From Cyclobacterium amurskyense (GTDB lineage: Bacteria > Bacteroidota > Bacteroidia > Cytophagales > Cyclobacteriaceae), in contig NZ_CP012040.1 in assembly GCF_001050135.1 (NCBI RefSeq), forward strand, positions 1,488,001 through 1,552,000: DNA of 64,000 bases. The letters are read 5' to 3'. The stretch's first letter is position 1; each line of letters starts with the position of its first letter. A program made the position numbers and the translations under genes. Under the pieces are notes generated by a model, which did no database searches, was not told the origin of the DNA, and was given only the letters and a program-made list of their open reading frames with translations. This document shows positions 25,622 through 34,107 of this stretch, in pieces.

Positions 25622-26479
25622 TTGGAAATACACGAAACCATACCTGCTGTAAAACAGCACTTAAGGGCCTTTAAAACCCAAAATAAAGCGATAGGCCTTG
25701 TCCCTACTATGGGGGCATTGCACCAAGGGCATTTAGAATTAATCCGGCAGTCTAAAAAACAAATGGACGTCACTATTGTGACAATTTTTGTAAACCCCAT
25801 CCAATTTAACAATCCGGAAGACCTTCAGAAATACCCCAGAACCTTAGAAGCTGACTTAGCTGTATTGAGTGAGGAAGGCGTGGATATTGTCTTTGTTCCT
25901 TCGGAGAAAGAAATCTATCCTGAAGGAATTTTTATGGAGTTTGATTTTGGGACTATGGAGCAAGTGCTTGAAGGCAGGTTTAGACCTGGTCATTTTAATG
26001 GTGTTGCTATAGTTGTGTCTAAGCTGTTTCATATAGTACAGCCTGACATTGCCTTTTTTGGCCAAAAAGACCTTCAACAAGTTTCTGTCGTTAAAAGACT
26101 GGTAAGCGACCTATCTTTCGGTATTGAAATAGAAGTCGTGCCCACGGTTAGGGAAACTGATGGGTTGGCACTTTCTTCTCGAAACCAAAGACTAAGTCCG
26201 GAAGGAAGAAAAATCGCTCCTCTTCTTTACAAAACCTTGACTAAATGTAAAGATGAACTTTTAATGGGGGGGGACTGGTTGAAGATTAAAAACAATGCAA
26301 TTAAGAAAATTTTAAATCCAATTGAGATAAACCCCGAGTATCTGGAACTCGTTGATGAAGCAGATTTCAGCCTTGTCCAACAGCCAATACCCGGAAAATC
26401 ATACGCCATTTGTATTGCGGCATATATTGAACAGGTACGATTAATTGACAATATTATCTTTCGTTCTGGTCACATTTAA
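25622..26479 (+). CDS. panC: Pantothenate synthetase
   Basis: Condenses pantoate and beta-alanine using ATP, the last step of pantothenate synthesis. Motifs: VPTMGALHQGHLELI (HIGH-type nucleotide site), IFVNPIQF, the LEGRFRPGHFNGVA segment, FFGQKDLQQ and LSSRNQRL (KMSKS-like loop). The open frame reaches back to an ATG at 25586, but that ATG lies inside the -7 element, so I place the start at the TTG at 25622 (then EIHETIPAV, giving 285 aa, the family's usual length). panD follows 8 bases later. Confidence 0.93.
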   Translation: MEIHETIPAVKQHLRAFKTQNKAIGLVPTMGALHQGHLELIRQSKKQMDVTIVTIFVNPIQFNNPEDLQKYPRTLEADLAVLSEEGVDIVFVPSEKEIYPEGIFMEFDFGTMEQVLEGRFRPGHFNGVAIVVSKLFHIVQPDIAFFGQKDLQQVSVVKRLVSDLSFGIEIEVVPTVRETDGLALSSRNQRLSPEGRKIAPLLYKTLTKCKDELLMGGDWLKIKNNAIKKILNPIEINPEYLELVDEADFSLVQQPIPGKSYAICIAAYIEQVRLIDNIIFRSGHI

Positions 26480-26487
26480 CTATTGAC

Positions 26488-26835
26488 ATGCAAATTCAGT
26501 TATTAAAATCAAAAATTCATCGGGTAAAAATCACCCAAGCGGAACTTCATTATGTAGGCAGCATCACCATTGATGAGGCATTAATGGAAGCAGCTAATAT
26601 CATTGAGAATGAAAAAGTTCAGATTGTAAATATCAACAATGGTGAACGTCTGGAAACTTATGTCATAAAAGGAGAAAGAGACTCAGGCCAAATTTGTCTC
26701 AACGGCCCCGCGGCTCGAAAAGCGCAAGTTGGAGATGTAGTCATCATCATTTCCTATGCCTCAATGGACTTTGAAGAAGCAAAAAAATACAAACCCACTA
26801 TTATTTTCCCTGATGCCCAAAACAAAGTAATTTGA
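26488..26835 (+). CDS. panD: Aspartate 1-decarboxylase
   Basis: Pyruvoyl enzyme (115 aa) making beta-alanine from aspartate for PanC. The self-cleavage site is G24-S25 in HYVGSITID; the conserved NGERLETYVI and the NGPAARKAQVGD turn are present. Length is normal. It is 8 bases behind panC and its stop overlaps the TTG start of the following membrane protein (TTGA), so the three form one operon. Confidence 0.97.
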   Translation: MQIQLLKSKIHRVKITQAELHYVGSITIDEALMEAANIIENEKVQIVNINNGERLETYVIKGERDSGQICLNGPAARKAQVGDVVIIISYASMDFEEAKKYKPTIIFPDAQNKVI

Positions 26836-27827
26836 GCAATAAATTAAAAAGCGGTCTTCAAGCTATCGTGCCCCTAGTGGCTGCGATTTTGATTTTCTAT
26901 TATCTCTACAAGGATATTGAAGGGGAAGTCATTTTAGAAGCCCTTAAAGGAATCAATGCTCTTTGGTTTTCTGCAGCCATGTTTCTAGGACTGCTTGGTT
27001 TTTGGCTTAGGGCATGGAGATGGAAGAACTTAATTGCTACCAATGAAACCATTGAGGTAAAAACCATACCAATCTTTTGGTCCTTGATGTTTGGCAACTT
27101 GATCAATCTTCTTTTCCCCAGAGCAGGAGAGGTGGCCAGATGTGGTGGGGTAAGCAAAGTCTACCCCATTAAATTCGGTAAAATCTTTGGGACCGTAGTC
27201 CTGGAAAGAACAATAGACATGGTCTTTATGCTCTTTATTATTGCTTTGGCCTTCCTTCTAGAAGGAGGGATATTTATCGAAATTTTTGAAAGCCTAATTT
27301 CTCTAAGCGCCATTAAATCCTTCGTATCCGAATACGTTTATTGGGCGATACTTCTTATGTTGATCCTCTTGGTATTGGCAGTGCTTACCTACTTAAAATT
27401 CAAAAAAACTACATTAATAGGTAAAATTCGTCAGTTTTTACGCCAATTTGTCAGTGGTTTAGAAACCTTGATTCATATGAAAAACAAAGTTGGATTTTGG
27501 GTTGCTACCGTACTTATTTGGACCATCTATTTTTTAATGATGTATTGGATGGCGCTTTCTATTCCCTCTACCAACTCATTATCAGCTACTTCCGTTTTAA
27601 TGGTTTTAGTAATGGGAAGCATTGGAATGATAGCTCCAGTACAAGGAGGCATAGGGACCTTTCACGCCATGGTCGCTTTTATACTCCTCTATTATGGCAT
27701 ATCAGAGGAGCAGGGCAAGGTATTTGCGATGTTAGTTCATACCTCTCAAATAATGATTGTTTTGATTTTGGGAGGGATTAGCTTTCTTTACCTTTTCAGG
27801 AAAAAGAAAGTAACCTTGAATCAATAA
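26832..27827 (+). CDS. Flippase-like membrane protein (lysylphosphatidylglycerol synthase TM region / UPF0104)
   Basis: 331-aa integral membrane protein with about eight helices. It has the family features LRAWRWKNLI near residue 60, NLLFPRAGEVARCGGVSK around 93 and the C-terminal PVQGGIGTFHAMVAF near 270. Related proteins are annotated as the transmembrane part of MprF or as flippase-like YbhN. It starts at a TTG overlapping the panD stop by four bases. The role in the pantothenate operon is not obvious; the coupling may be historical. Confidence 0.85.
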   Translation: MSNKLKSGLQAIVPLVAAILIFYYLYKDIEGEVILEALKGINALWFSAAMFLGLLGFWLRAWRWKNLIATNETIEVKTIPIFWSLMFGNLINLLFPRAGEVARCGGVSKVYPIKFGKIFGTVVLERTIDMVFMLFIIALAFLLEGGIFIEIFESLISLSAIKSFVSEYVYWAILLMLILLVLAVLTYLKFKKTTLIGKIRQFLRQFVSGLETLIHMKNKVGFWVATVLIWTIYFLMMYWMALSIPSTNSLSATSVLMVLVMGSIGMIAPVQGGIGTFHAMVAFILLYYGISEEQGKVFAMLVHTSQIMIVLILGGISFLYLFRKKKVTLNQ

Positions 27828-27865
27828 AATCGTTGTAGAAGAAAAATAGAAAATTAAAATAAAAC

Positions 27866-28558
27866 ATGGGAATCATACTAATTGTAGTTGTATTTGCAAT
27901 TCTTGGCTATGTGGTAAGTAACAGGCTAAAGAATAAGTTTAAAAAATACTCGCAGGTTTCTTTAAAGGCCAACTTATCCGGTAAAGAAATTGCTGAGTTG
28001 ATGTTGGCGGATCATAACATCCATAACGTAAAAGTCAATTGTGTAGAAGGGCAATTATCTGATCATTACAACCCAATGAATAAAACGGTTAACCTGAGCA
28101 CAGATGTTTATTATGGAAGAAATGCTGCAGCCACAGCTGTATCAGCTCACGAATGTGGCCATGCGGTTCAACATGCAAATTCTTATGCATGGCTTAAATT
28201 AAGATCAACCCTGGTACCTATTCAAAATATCAGTGGCAAAATTTTAAATATAGTATTGATCGCCTCTCTTTTTGGAGGTATAGCCTTATTTGGCCTTCCT
28301 TATGAAGCAGTTGGCGTAGTAGTAGTTGGTGCCTACAGTATCTTGACTTTATTTAGTGTTATTACGCTACCTGTAGAATTTGATGCTAGTAACCGAGCCT
28401 TGGCTTGGGTAAAGCAAAGGAATGTAGTAACTCCTGAAGAGTACGATATGTCCAAAGACGCATTGAAATGGGCAGCCATGACTTATGTGGTTGCCGCCTT
28501 GGCATCAATGGCCACTTTAGCCTATTACATGTTCGTCTTTTTTGGAAACAGAGACTAA
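27866..28558 (+). CDS. YugP-type zinc metallopeptidase
   Basis: 230-aa membrane-associated metalloprotease. An N-terminal anchor helix (IILIVVVFAILGYVVSN) is followed by a domain with the HECGHAVQH zinc motif (H95, E96, H99) and NPMNKTVNLSTDVYY before it; three further helices follow in the C-terminal half. The third zinc ligand is probably the Glu/Asp in PVEFDASNRAL. Substrate unknown. It stands alone, ended by a strong terminator. Confidence 0.9.
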   Translation: MGIILIVVVFAILGYVVSNRLKNKFKKYSQVSLKANLSGKEIAELMLADHNIHNVKVNCVEGQLSDHYNPMNKTVNLSTDVYYGRNAAATAVSAHECGHAVQHANSYAWLKLRSTLVPIQNISGKILNIVLIASLFGGIALFGLPYEAVGVVVVGAYSILTLFSVITLPVEFDASNRALAWVKQRNVVTPEEYDMSKDALKWAAMTYVVAALASMATLAYYMFVFFGNRD

Positions 28559-28582
28559 AACAAAGAATTATTTAAATTTTTA

Positions 28583-28606
28583 AAGGGGCAGCGTTGCCCC
28601 TTTTTT
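28583..28606 (+). terminator. Terminator after the metallopeptidase gene
   Basis: AAAGGGGCA / TGCCCCTTT stem with a short GCGT loop followed by a six-T run. Confidence 0.88.
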
Positions 28607-28651
28607 ATTTTCTGGGTATTACTATTAAGGACTATGCGTCAAATGAATAGA

Positions 28652-28690
28652 ATTGAATCCAAAATAGGAAATAGACAATCTATCCCGACC
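28652..28690. repeat. Possible worn remnant of the 39-bp hairpin element
   Basis: TCCAAAATAGGAAATAGACAA and the following TCTATCCCGACC resemble the core of copies D and F (AATAG, a short loop, CTAT), but the terminal CCCG/CGGG and the 5-bp repeat are not intact. Chance similarity in AT-rich DNA is possible. The rest of 28607-28832 shows nothing I can name. Confidence 0.25.
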
Positions 28691-28832
28691 TTAATTCATT
28701 AGAAAATCTATCAACCTTAGCAGTTTTTCTCCCTAATGAAAAACTTACCTATAAGGCCAGAAAATTCTATTGCTAAATCCGCGTTAAAAGTCCTTTTGTT
28801 TACTTGTAGAGGTATTAAAACAATTCAAAAGT

Positions 28833-29972
28833 ATGGATTTTGACCTGAATGAAGAACAACTGGCCATAAAGGAAGCGGCTTCAGATTTTGCACAAACAGT
28901 ACTTTTACCAAAAGTAATCGAAAGGGACATTCAATGTGAATTCCCAAAAGAATTGGTTGCACAGATGGCTGAAATGGGATTTATGGGAATGATGGTTCCT
29001 CAAGAGTATGGCGGTGGTGGAATGGATACCCTCTCCTACGTAATCGCATTGGAAGAAATCGCTAAGGTAGATGCCTCAGCTGCCGTGATCATGTCTGTAA
29101 ACAACTCTTTGGTGTGTTGGGGTTTGGAAAAATATGGAACAAAATCCCAGAAAGAAAAGTACTTAAAACCACTTGCTTCAGGCAAATGTTTGGGAGCTTT
29201 TGCATTGTCAGAGCCAGAAGCCGGATCCGATGCCACCTCTCAAAGTACCACTGCCGTAGAGAAAGAGGATCATTACTTGATCAATGGTACAAAGAACTGG
29301 ATAACCAATGGCTATTCAGCAGACATCTATCTTGTCATTGCACAAACCAACAAAAAAAAAGAACACCATGGGATATCAGTATTTATAGTAGAAAGAGGTT
29401 GGGCAGGTTTTGAAGTTGGTAAAAAAGAAGACAAAATGGGCATTAGGGCTTCTGACACTTGCTCATTGATGTTTACGGATATGAAGGTTCCCAAAGAAAA
29501 CCGAATAGGAGAGGAAGGTTTTGGTTTTAAGTTTGCCATGGAAACCTTAAATGGAGGCCGTATAGGCATTGCCGCTCAGGCCCTTGGAATAGCAGCAGGA
29601 GCAATGGAACTGTCTGTAAAATATGCCAAAGAAAGAAAAACTTTCGGTAAACCTATCAGTGAACACCAAGCCATTCAATTTAAACTGGCAGACATGGACA
29701 CGGAAATAGAAGCCGCACGTTTGTTATGTTATAAAGCCGCCTTAAAAAAAGACAAAAACGAGTCTTATGTAAGGTTAAGTGCAATTGCCAAATTGTACTC
29801 TTCAAAGGTGGCCATGAAAACCACAAATGAGGCCGTCCAAATCCATGGAGGTTATGGTTATGTGCGAGAATACCACGTAGAACGGATGATGAGGGATGCT
29901 AAAATTACAGAGATCTATGAAGGCACTTCAGAAATTCAGAAAATAGTTATATCCAGAAAGCTTTTAAGCTAA
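28833..29972 (+). CDS. Acyl-CoA dehydrogenase
   Basis: FAD enzyme (379 aa) of fatty-acid or branched-chain acyl-CoA oxidation, forming the trans-2-enoyl-CoA and passing electrons to ETF. Signatures: GAFALSEPEAGSDAT (first family motif), TNGYSADIYLVIAQT, ERKTFGKPISEHQAIQFKLADM, and the C-terminal QIHGGYGYVREYHVERMMRDAKITEIYEGTSEIQ with the catalytic glutamate in IYEGTSE. It looks closest to short-chain (butyryl-type) enzymes by length and this C-terminal motif, but chain-length preference is inference. It has its own promoter region. Confidence 0.95.
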   Translation: MDFDLNEEQLAIKEAASDFAQTVLLPKVIERDIQCEFPKELVAQMAEMGFMGMMVPQEYGGGGMDTLSYVIALEEIAKVDASAAVIMSVNNSLVCWGLEKYGTKSQKEKYLKPLASGKCLGAFALSEPEAGSDATSQSTTAVEKEDHYLINGTKNWITNGYSADIYLVIAQTNKKKEHHGISVFIVERGWAGFEVGKKEDKMGIRASDTCSLMFTDMKVPKENRIGEEGFGFKFAMETLNGGRIGIAAQALGIAAGAMELSVKYAKERKTFGKPISEHQAIQFKLADMDTEIEAARLLCYKAALKKDKNESYVRLSAIAKLYSSKVAMKTTNEAVQIHGGYGYVREYHVERMMRDAKITEIYEGTSEIQKIVISRKLLS

Positions 29973-30113
29973 TTGTATAAGTTATGGATATTTAAAAATA
30001 TATAGTAATTTTCAAATCGGAATTTAGTTTATTCTAATTTTTTATTACAAATTGTCATAACAAATCAGAAAAAAAATATACTTTTACAAAAAATAACTCT
30101 AAATGCACTAATC

Positions 30114-31043
30114 ATGGAATATTACAATAAGGTGATAGAGTCGGTTGGCGTAAGGTACGTGAAAGGAAATAACTTTAAAATTGAGCGACCTGTAACCATA
30201 ACCGATTATACAGATTCAGAAAATACAGCCATCCTCTTACACAGAGGATCGTTGAATTATGGTGAAGACCAAGAGTCTGTTAATGAGGGGGAAATACTAT
30301 TTATTCCAGCAGGAAGGCCAACTAGAGTATCATTCGGTACAGTTACCAAAAGGAACGAGACCAACAATGATAATTTTTTGGAAAACAAAAAGAAGTACCT
30401 TCAAACTATCAGTTTTAAAAACATTAAAAACCTTGAAGACGACTGCATCACCTCAGTTACTTTTGAAGCAAAGGTATTCGATGTTGTCAATTTCTTTAAC
30501 TCACTTGGTATACCAGCTTTTGTAATTCGATTCAACGATCGAATAGCTTCCATACTCGAAGATGTAGTAAAGGAATCCGAACAAAACACACCTGGAAAAG
30601 AAAGGGTAATAAAACTTTATACTGAATTACTGGTAGTGGAATTGGTTCGTCACATCCTTAAAAACAGACTGTTTGTAGAAGAATTGTCTACCAACAGTAC
30701 TTATTTCAAGGATCCTCGATTGATCGACATGTTCAATTATATCAAGAAGAATATTGGTGGAGACTTGTCCAATAAAGTGTTGGCAAAAGTAGCCAATGTT
30801 TCAGAAGATTATGTAGGCCAATACTTTAAGATGCTAACAGGTATTAATCCTCAGGATTATATTGAATACCAAAGAATGGAAGCGGCTGTGGAGTTATTGA
30901 GAACCACCAAAAAGAGTATACGAGACATCGGAAAAGAAGTCGGATACAAAGACACTGCTTATTTCTGTAGAAGATTTAAGATGATGTATGGTCTACCTGC
31001 AGGTAAAATGAGACGAAGAGAATCGTTAATTAACGTTCAGTGA
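30114..31043 (+). CDS. AraC-family transcriptional regulator
   Basis: 309-aa regulator with an N-terminal cupin-like sensing half (ENTAILLHRGSLNYGEDQESVNEGEILFIPAGRP) and two C-terminal helix-turn-helices: NKVLAKVANVSEDYVGQYFKMLTG and SIRDIGKEVGYKDTAYFCRRFKMMYGLPAGKMRR. This is the AraC/XylS domain in full. It is convergent with pcrB and overlaps its 3' end by 18 bases. The upstream acyl-CoA dehydrogenase is in the same orientation with a 140-base gap; whether it is a target is unknown. Confidence 0.92.
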   Translation: MEYYNKVIESVGVRYVKGNNFKIERPVTITDYTDSENTAILLHRGSLNYGEDQESVNEGEILFIPAGRPTRVSFGTVTKRNETNNDNFLENKKKYLQTISFKNIKNLEDDCITSVTFEAKVFDVVNFFNSLGIPAFVIRFNDRIASILEDVVKESEQNTPGKERVIKLYTELLVVELVRHILKNRLFVEELSTNSTYFKDPRLIDMFNYIKKNIGGDLSNKVLAKVANVSEDYVGQYFKMLTGINPQDYIEYQRMEAAVELLRTTKKSIRDIGKEVGYKDTAYFCRRFKMMYGLPAGKMRRRESLINVQ

Positions 31044-31805
31044 TGAATTATAAAATTTAGCATAATGCAAAACCTCAGTAATTAAACTGGGGTTTTTTTC
31101 TGCCCCATTACCTATAACCAATACATCTGCACCCGCATTCCACGCATCTTTTGCCTCTTGAAGGGAACGTATGCCTCCTCCTACCATAAGCGGAGAATTA
31201 ATCTCCCTACTCACAGCATTGATCATTTTTTTAGACACTGGAATCTTTGCTCCAGAACCAGCATCCAGGTAAAACAAAGGCAATCCCAAAAACTCTCCAG
31301 CTAAGGCAGTAGCCACTGCAATATCAGGCTTATTATTAGGAATAGGAATGGTTTGACTCATGTATTCCACGCTTGTACTTGCACCTCCATTGACCAACAT
31401 GTATCCAACAGGGAGAACCTCAAGTTTACTCTTAGACAGAGTAGGTGCCGCCAATACATGTTGCCCAATCAATAAATCAGGATTTCTTCCAGAAATCAGA
31501 GAGAGAAACAAGACAGCATCTGCCTCATCAGAAAGCTGCATTACACTCCCCGGAAACAAGACCACAGGAACATTTCCTTTGGTCACTTCTTTCAACCTGC
31601 ACAAACAATGATCGAGGCGATTGGTATTTACCAGACTTCCTCCCACAAGAAAGAAATCGATGATTAGACCATGAGAAAGCTCCTTAAGAAGTTCCAGAGA
31701 AGGTTGTTTGTCAATTTTCTCCGGGTCTATTAATAAGGCAAGGCTCTTAATGCCTTTTTTGTTCCTTCGGTAAAGCAATTCACGTATTTCCTTATTTCGG
31801 TTCAT
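31026..31805 (-). CDS. Geranylgeranylglyceryl-phosphate-synthase-like enzyme (PcrB family)
   Basis: 259-aa TIM-barrel prenyltransferase that joins a polyprenyl diphosphate to glycerol-1-phosphate, the committed step to archaeal-type ether lipids. Visible motifs: LALLIDPEK near residue 22, FFLVGGSLVNT near 51, VVLFPGSVMQLS, YLDAGSGAKIPVS near 178 and LMVGGGIRSLQEAKDAWNAGADVLVIGNG, the phosphate site. Bacteroidota are known to carry such enzymes, but the lipid made is unclear. Its start overlaps the next gene's 3' end by 14 bases, so it is the last gene of a leftward trio. Confidence 0.88.
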   Translation of the reverse strand: MNRNKEIRELLYRRNKKGIKSLALLIDPEKIDKQPSLELLKELSHGLIIDFFLVGGSLVNTNRLDHCLCRLKEVTKGNVPVVLFPGSVMQLSDEADAVLFLSLISGRNPDLLIGQHVLAAPTLSKSKLEVLPVGYMLVNGGASTSVEYMSQTIPIPNNKPDIAVATALAGEFLGLPLFYLDAGSGAKIPVSKKMINAVSREINSPLMVGGGIRSLQEAKDAWNAGADVLVIGNGAEKNPSLITEVLHYAKFYNSSLNVN

Positions 31806-32118
31806 CTCCCGGGTCCACTTTAGCCATAAGATTGTTCATGAACCTTGCTTTTCCAATGTCTATCAACATCCAAAATAGCCTGCTTCTAAGCGTCCCGAAA
31901 AAGCTATACCCCTTCTTCTTAGCGCTCTTTTTCTTTTTTAAAGACTTCTTTTTATTTTTTCCCTTTAGCTGCTGAATGGAATAGACAGCAAGGACCCCTC
32001 CTAATAGGGCTAAGCCACCAACCTTAAGGTACACCTGAGAATCTTGTTTCAAAAACTGGAGTTGCTTCTCCAGCGTTTGTTCTAATTCCTTTGACTGCTT
32101 TAACAAATCCTCTTTCAT
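31792..32118 (-). CDS. Small protein with one membrane helix and a basic tail, unknown
   Basis: 108-aa protein: coiled-coil-prone start (LKQSKELEQTLEKQLQFLKQD), one helix (YLKVGGLALLGGVLAVYSIQQL), a run of lysines (KGKNKKKSLKKKKSAKKKG), and a C-terminal amphipathic stretch. Its ATG overlaps the stop of the holin-like gene by one base (TAATG), and it overlaps pcrB by 14. This shape is common for partners of the DUF1469 membrane protein. Function unknown. Confidence 0.7.
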   Translation of the reverse strand: MKEDLLKQSKELEQTLEKQLQFLKQDSQVYLKVGGLALLGGVLAVYSIQQLKGKNKKKSLKKKKSAKKKGYSFFGTLRSRLFWMLIDIGKARFMNNLMAKVDPGDEPK

Positions 32119-32462
32119 TATTCGTCTTTTCTACCTTTAAATAAGAAAACATACCTGTATAGGGAATTTTTAAGTACCCTTTGAAAGCCAGAGGCATTCC
32201 TTAACAATACCAATAACAAAAATATTATTAGGTAGATACCTGTTAACATCAAGAAGCCAATTGAGCTACTTCCGTACAATTCACTAAAATAAAAAGCCAG
32301 TGCAATACTACCAAAAAGCAAAATAAAAGAAGCAGATAAAACGATCAAAACAATGACCGCAACCCTCGCTACGACCAAACTTATTTGGTCGACAATTTCA
32401 GCTTTAATAATATTAACCCTTACTTCTATCAATTTTTTAATTGTAGTAATAATCTCATTCAT
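32118..32462 (-). CDS. Phage-holin-like (DUF1469/YqjE-type) membrane protein
   Basis: 114-aa protein with an N-terminal amphipathic helix (IITTIKKLIEVRVNIIKAEIVDQIS) and two transmembrane helices (VAVIVLIVLSASFILLFGSIALAF, SSSIGFLMLTGIYLIIFLLLVLL). This matches the actinobacterial holin-X/DUF1469 group, present in many non-phage genomes. It heads the leftward trio with the basic-tail protein and pcrB. No other phage genes are nearby, so it is a host membrane protein. Confidence 0.8.
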   Translation of the reverse strand: MNEIITTIKKLIEVRVNIIKAEIVDQISLVVARVAVIVLIVLSASFILLFGSIALAFYFSELYGSSSIGFLMLTGIYLIIFLLLVLLRNASGFQRVLKNSLYRYVFLFKGRKDE

Positions 32463-32716
32463 ATTGATATAGGGGTTTTAATTAATAAATTATATAAGTC
32501 AAGTTACTATAAATTAAAACAAAAACCTTGCAAGAAAATCAGCACATCAATAAAAGCGCATTTCCTATTTGGTTTCTCAACAAATCTACAAAGAAAATTA
32601 ATTTCTGAAGCAGCAAATTGTTTTAAGCAGTAGAACCTATCAAGTAAGCGATTTGTTACAAACTCAATACAGGCTCTCATACAATTCTTTGAGTTAAAAA
32701 AACAAAAGGCAGTTAA

Positions 32717-33376
32717 ATGATGAAAATAGAAATCTGGAGTGATATTGTTTGCCCTTTTTGCTATATAGGCAAGCGCCGTTTTGAAAATGCATTGGCAAAA
32801 TTTGATAAGAAAGACCAAATAGAGGTCATTTATAAGAGTTTTCAGTTGAACCCTGAAATAAAAACAGATATGGACAAATCTGTGGTGCAATACCTGTCAG
32901 AAAGCAAAGGTGTGACATTAGAAAAAGCCAGAGAAATGACAGAATATGTCACTCAACAGGCAGGCATCGAAGGGCTAGATTACAAAATGGACAAAGCCGT
33001 AGTAGCTAACACTTTCAGGAGCCATAGATTATTACACCTTGCTTTGGCACAAGGTCTACAGTTGGAAATGAAAGAGCGTTTATTAAAAGCTTATTTTATA
33101 GAGGGGAAAAACATTGATGATGTATCCATCCTTGCTGACTTAGCAAAAGAAGTAGGGATAACCAATGCTGAGGAAACTTTAAAAAATGACAATTTCACTG
33201 ATCAAGTTAAAAGAGACCTAATGGAGTCCAAACAAATTGGAATACAGGGAGTTCCTTTTTTCGTTTTCAATGGTAAATATGGCATAAGTGGTGCTCAGGA
33301 ATCCAAGGTATTTGCAGAGGCCATAGAGCAATCGTTCAAAGAATGGGAAGAAGACGCTCTGCAACCTAAAGGTTAA
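32717..33376 (+). CDS. DsbA family oxidoreductase (FrnE-like)
   Basis: 219-aa thioredoxin-fold protein with the active site CPFC (residues 12-15, in WSDIVCPFCYIGKRRF), an inserted helical domain, and the cis-proline GVPFFVFNGKYGISGAQ near residue 178. There is no signal peptide, so it acts in the cytoplasm, as the FrnE/polyketide-associated group does. The last residues are EDALQPKG. Transcribed alone, divergent from the holin-like trio, with element C about 90 bases downstream. Confidence 0.92.
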   Translation: MMKIEIWSDIVCPFCYIGKRRFENALAKFDKKDQIEVIYKSFQLNPEIKTDMDKSVVQYLSESKGVTLEKAREMTEYVTQQAGIEGLDYKMDKAVVANTFRSHRLLHLALAQGLQLEMKERLLKAYFIEGKNIDDVSILADLAKEVGITNAEETLKNDNFTDQVKRDLMESKQIGIQGVPFFVFNGKYGISGAQESKVFAEAIEQSFKEWEEDALQPKG

Positions 33377-33459
33377 TAAAGTGGCCTGTATCACTAGTAA
33401 AATATTCCTTTTCGAGTGGATCAATGATGGATTAAATCTGAAATTGACAAAAGAGCATC

Positions 33460-33676
33460 TTTAACCCGAATTAGGTAATAGGATTTCTCCGCCCTGACAA
33501 TGGTCAGGGGTGAAGCCTGTCCCGTGTTTACGGGAAGTGTTGCAATCGCAAGACAATCAGACTGTTTGGAGATTTTAGCATAGCACCGCTATGGTGAAAT
33601 TGAAAACAGCAACGATTGGGTATTTTGAAGCGATTTCAGCACGTAATAGATTGTCTATTGCATATTTCGGGTTTAA
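33460..33676 (+). mobile_element. Small non-autonomous element, copy C (33465-33671), TTTAA duplication
   Basis: 207-bp copy, nearly full length, with CCCGAATTAGGTAATAGG at the left and CTATTGCATATTTCGGG at the right. TTTAA is at 33460-33464 and 33672-33676. It contains both stem modules (CCTGACAATGGTCAGG and CCCGTGTTTACGGG) and the TAGCACCGCTA palindrome. The CCTGAC stem carries an A-to-G change in the loop only, consistent with conserved pairing. Confidence 0.93.
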
Positions 33677-34107
33677 AAGAGCTAAGAACATTTCGCGAGG
33701 AATGAAGGGAGTGTACAGCACATAATTTTAGCGGCATTGTTGCCAATTTATTTTTGTAACAATGCTGCTAAATTCTCTACAAACATTCGCTCCAACCATT
33801 CCATTTTTTCAATATCTCTAAATCCGAATAAAATTAATCCACCTATCCTGCTACCTTCTTTTTACTTGACAAGTAAATTGTCTTAGGCTGATTTGGTAAA
33901 TCAGCTACTAAAGGACAACAATATTAAGCGGAACCTTGTTATTCTAGCATACTGCTAATAATAGAAGCAGATGGGTAAATATCCATACTTCCCTCTGCTA
34001 TTATTTTTGAATAAATCGGATTATCTGAAGGCAAATGAAAGGCATTTATTATATATTGAATAGTCCATAGCTACATTGTTATTGGCTATTCAAGTTGATT
34101 AAAACTA
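33677..34107. other. Non-coding stretch with two long imperfect inverted repeats
   Basis: No gene is supported here. AATTTTAGCGGCATTGTTGC (33724-33743) is inverted at 33756-33774 with one indel and two G-U-type changes. AATAATAGAAGCAGA (33957-33971) is inverted at 33991-34005 and followed by a T-rich run, a terminator-like shape without an adjoining gene end. Neither matches the small-element family. Confidence 0.45.

Noticed and set aside
32118..32462. Holin-like protein as evidence of a prophage
   Set aside because: It belongs to a holin-like family common in non-phage genomes, and no other phage gene is near.
32507..32890. A 127-codon minus-strand frame opposite the DsbA gene
   Set aside because: It overlaps a firm plus-strand thioredoxin-fold gene and lacks any family motif; a shadow frame.
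33465..33671. The element hairpins as a retron or CRISPR-like repeat
   Set aside because: No reverse transcriptase or cas gene is present, copies are scattered singly, and direct target repeats show a transposition origin.
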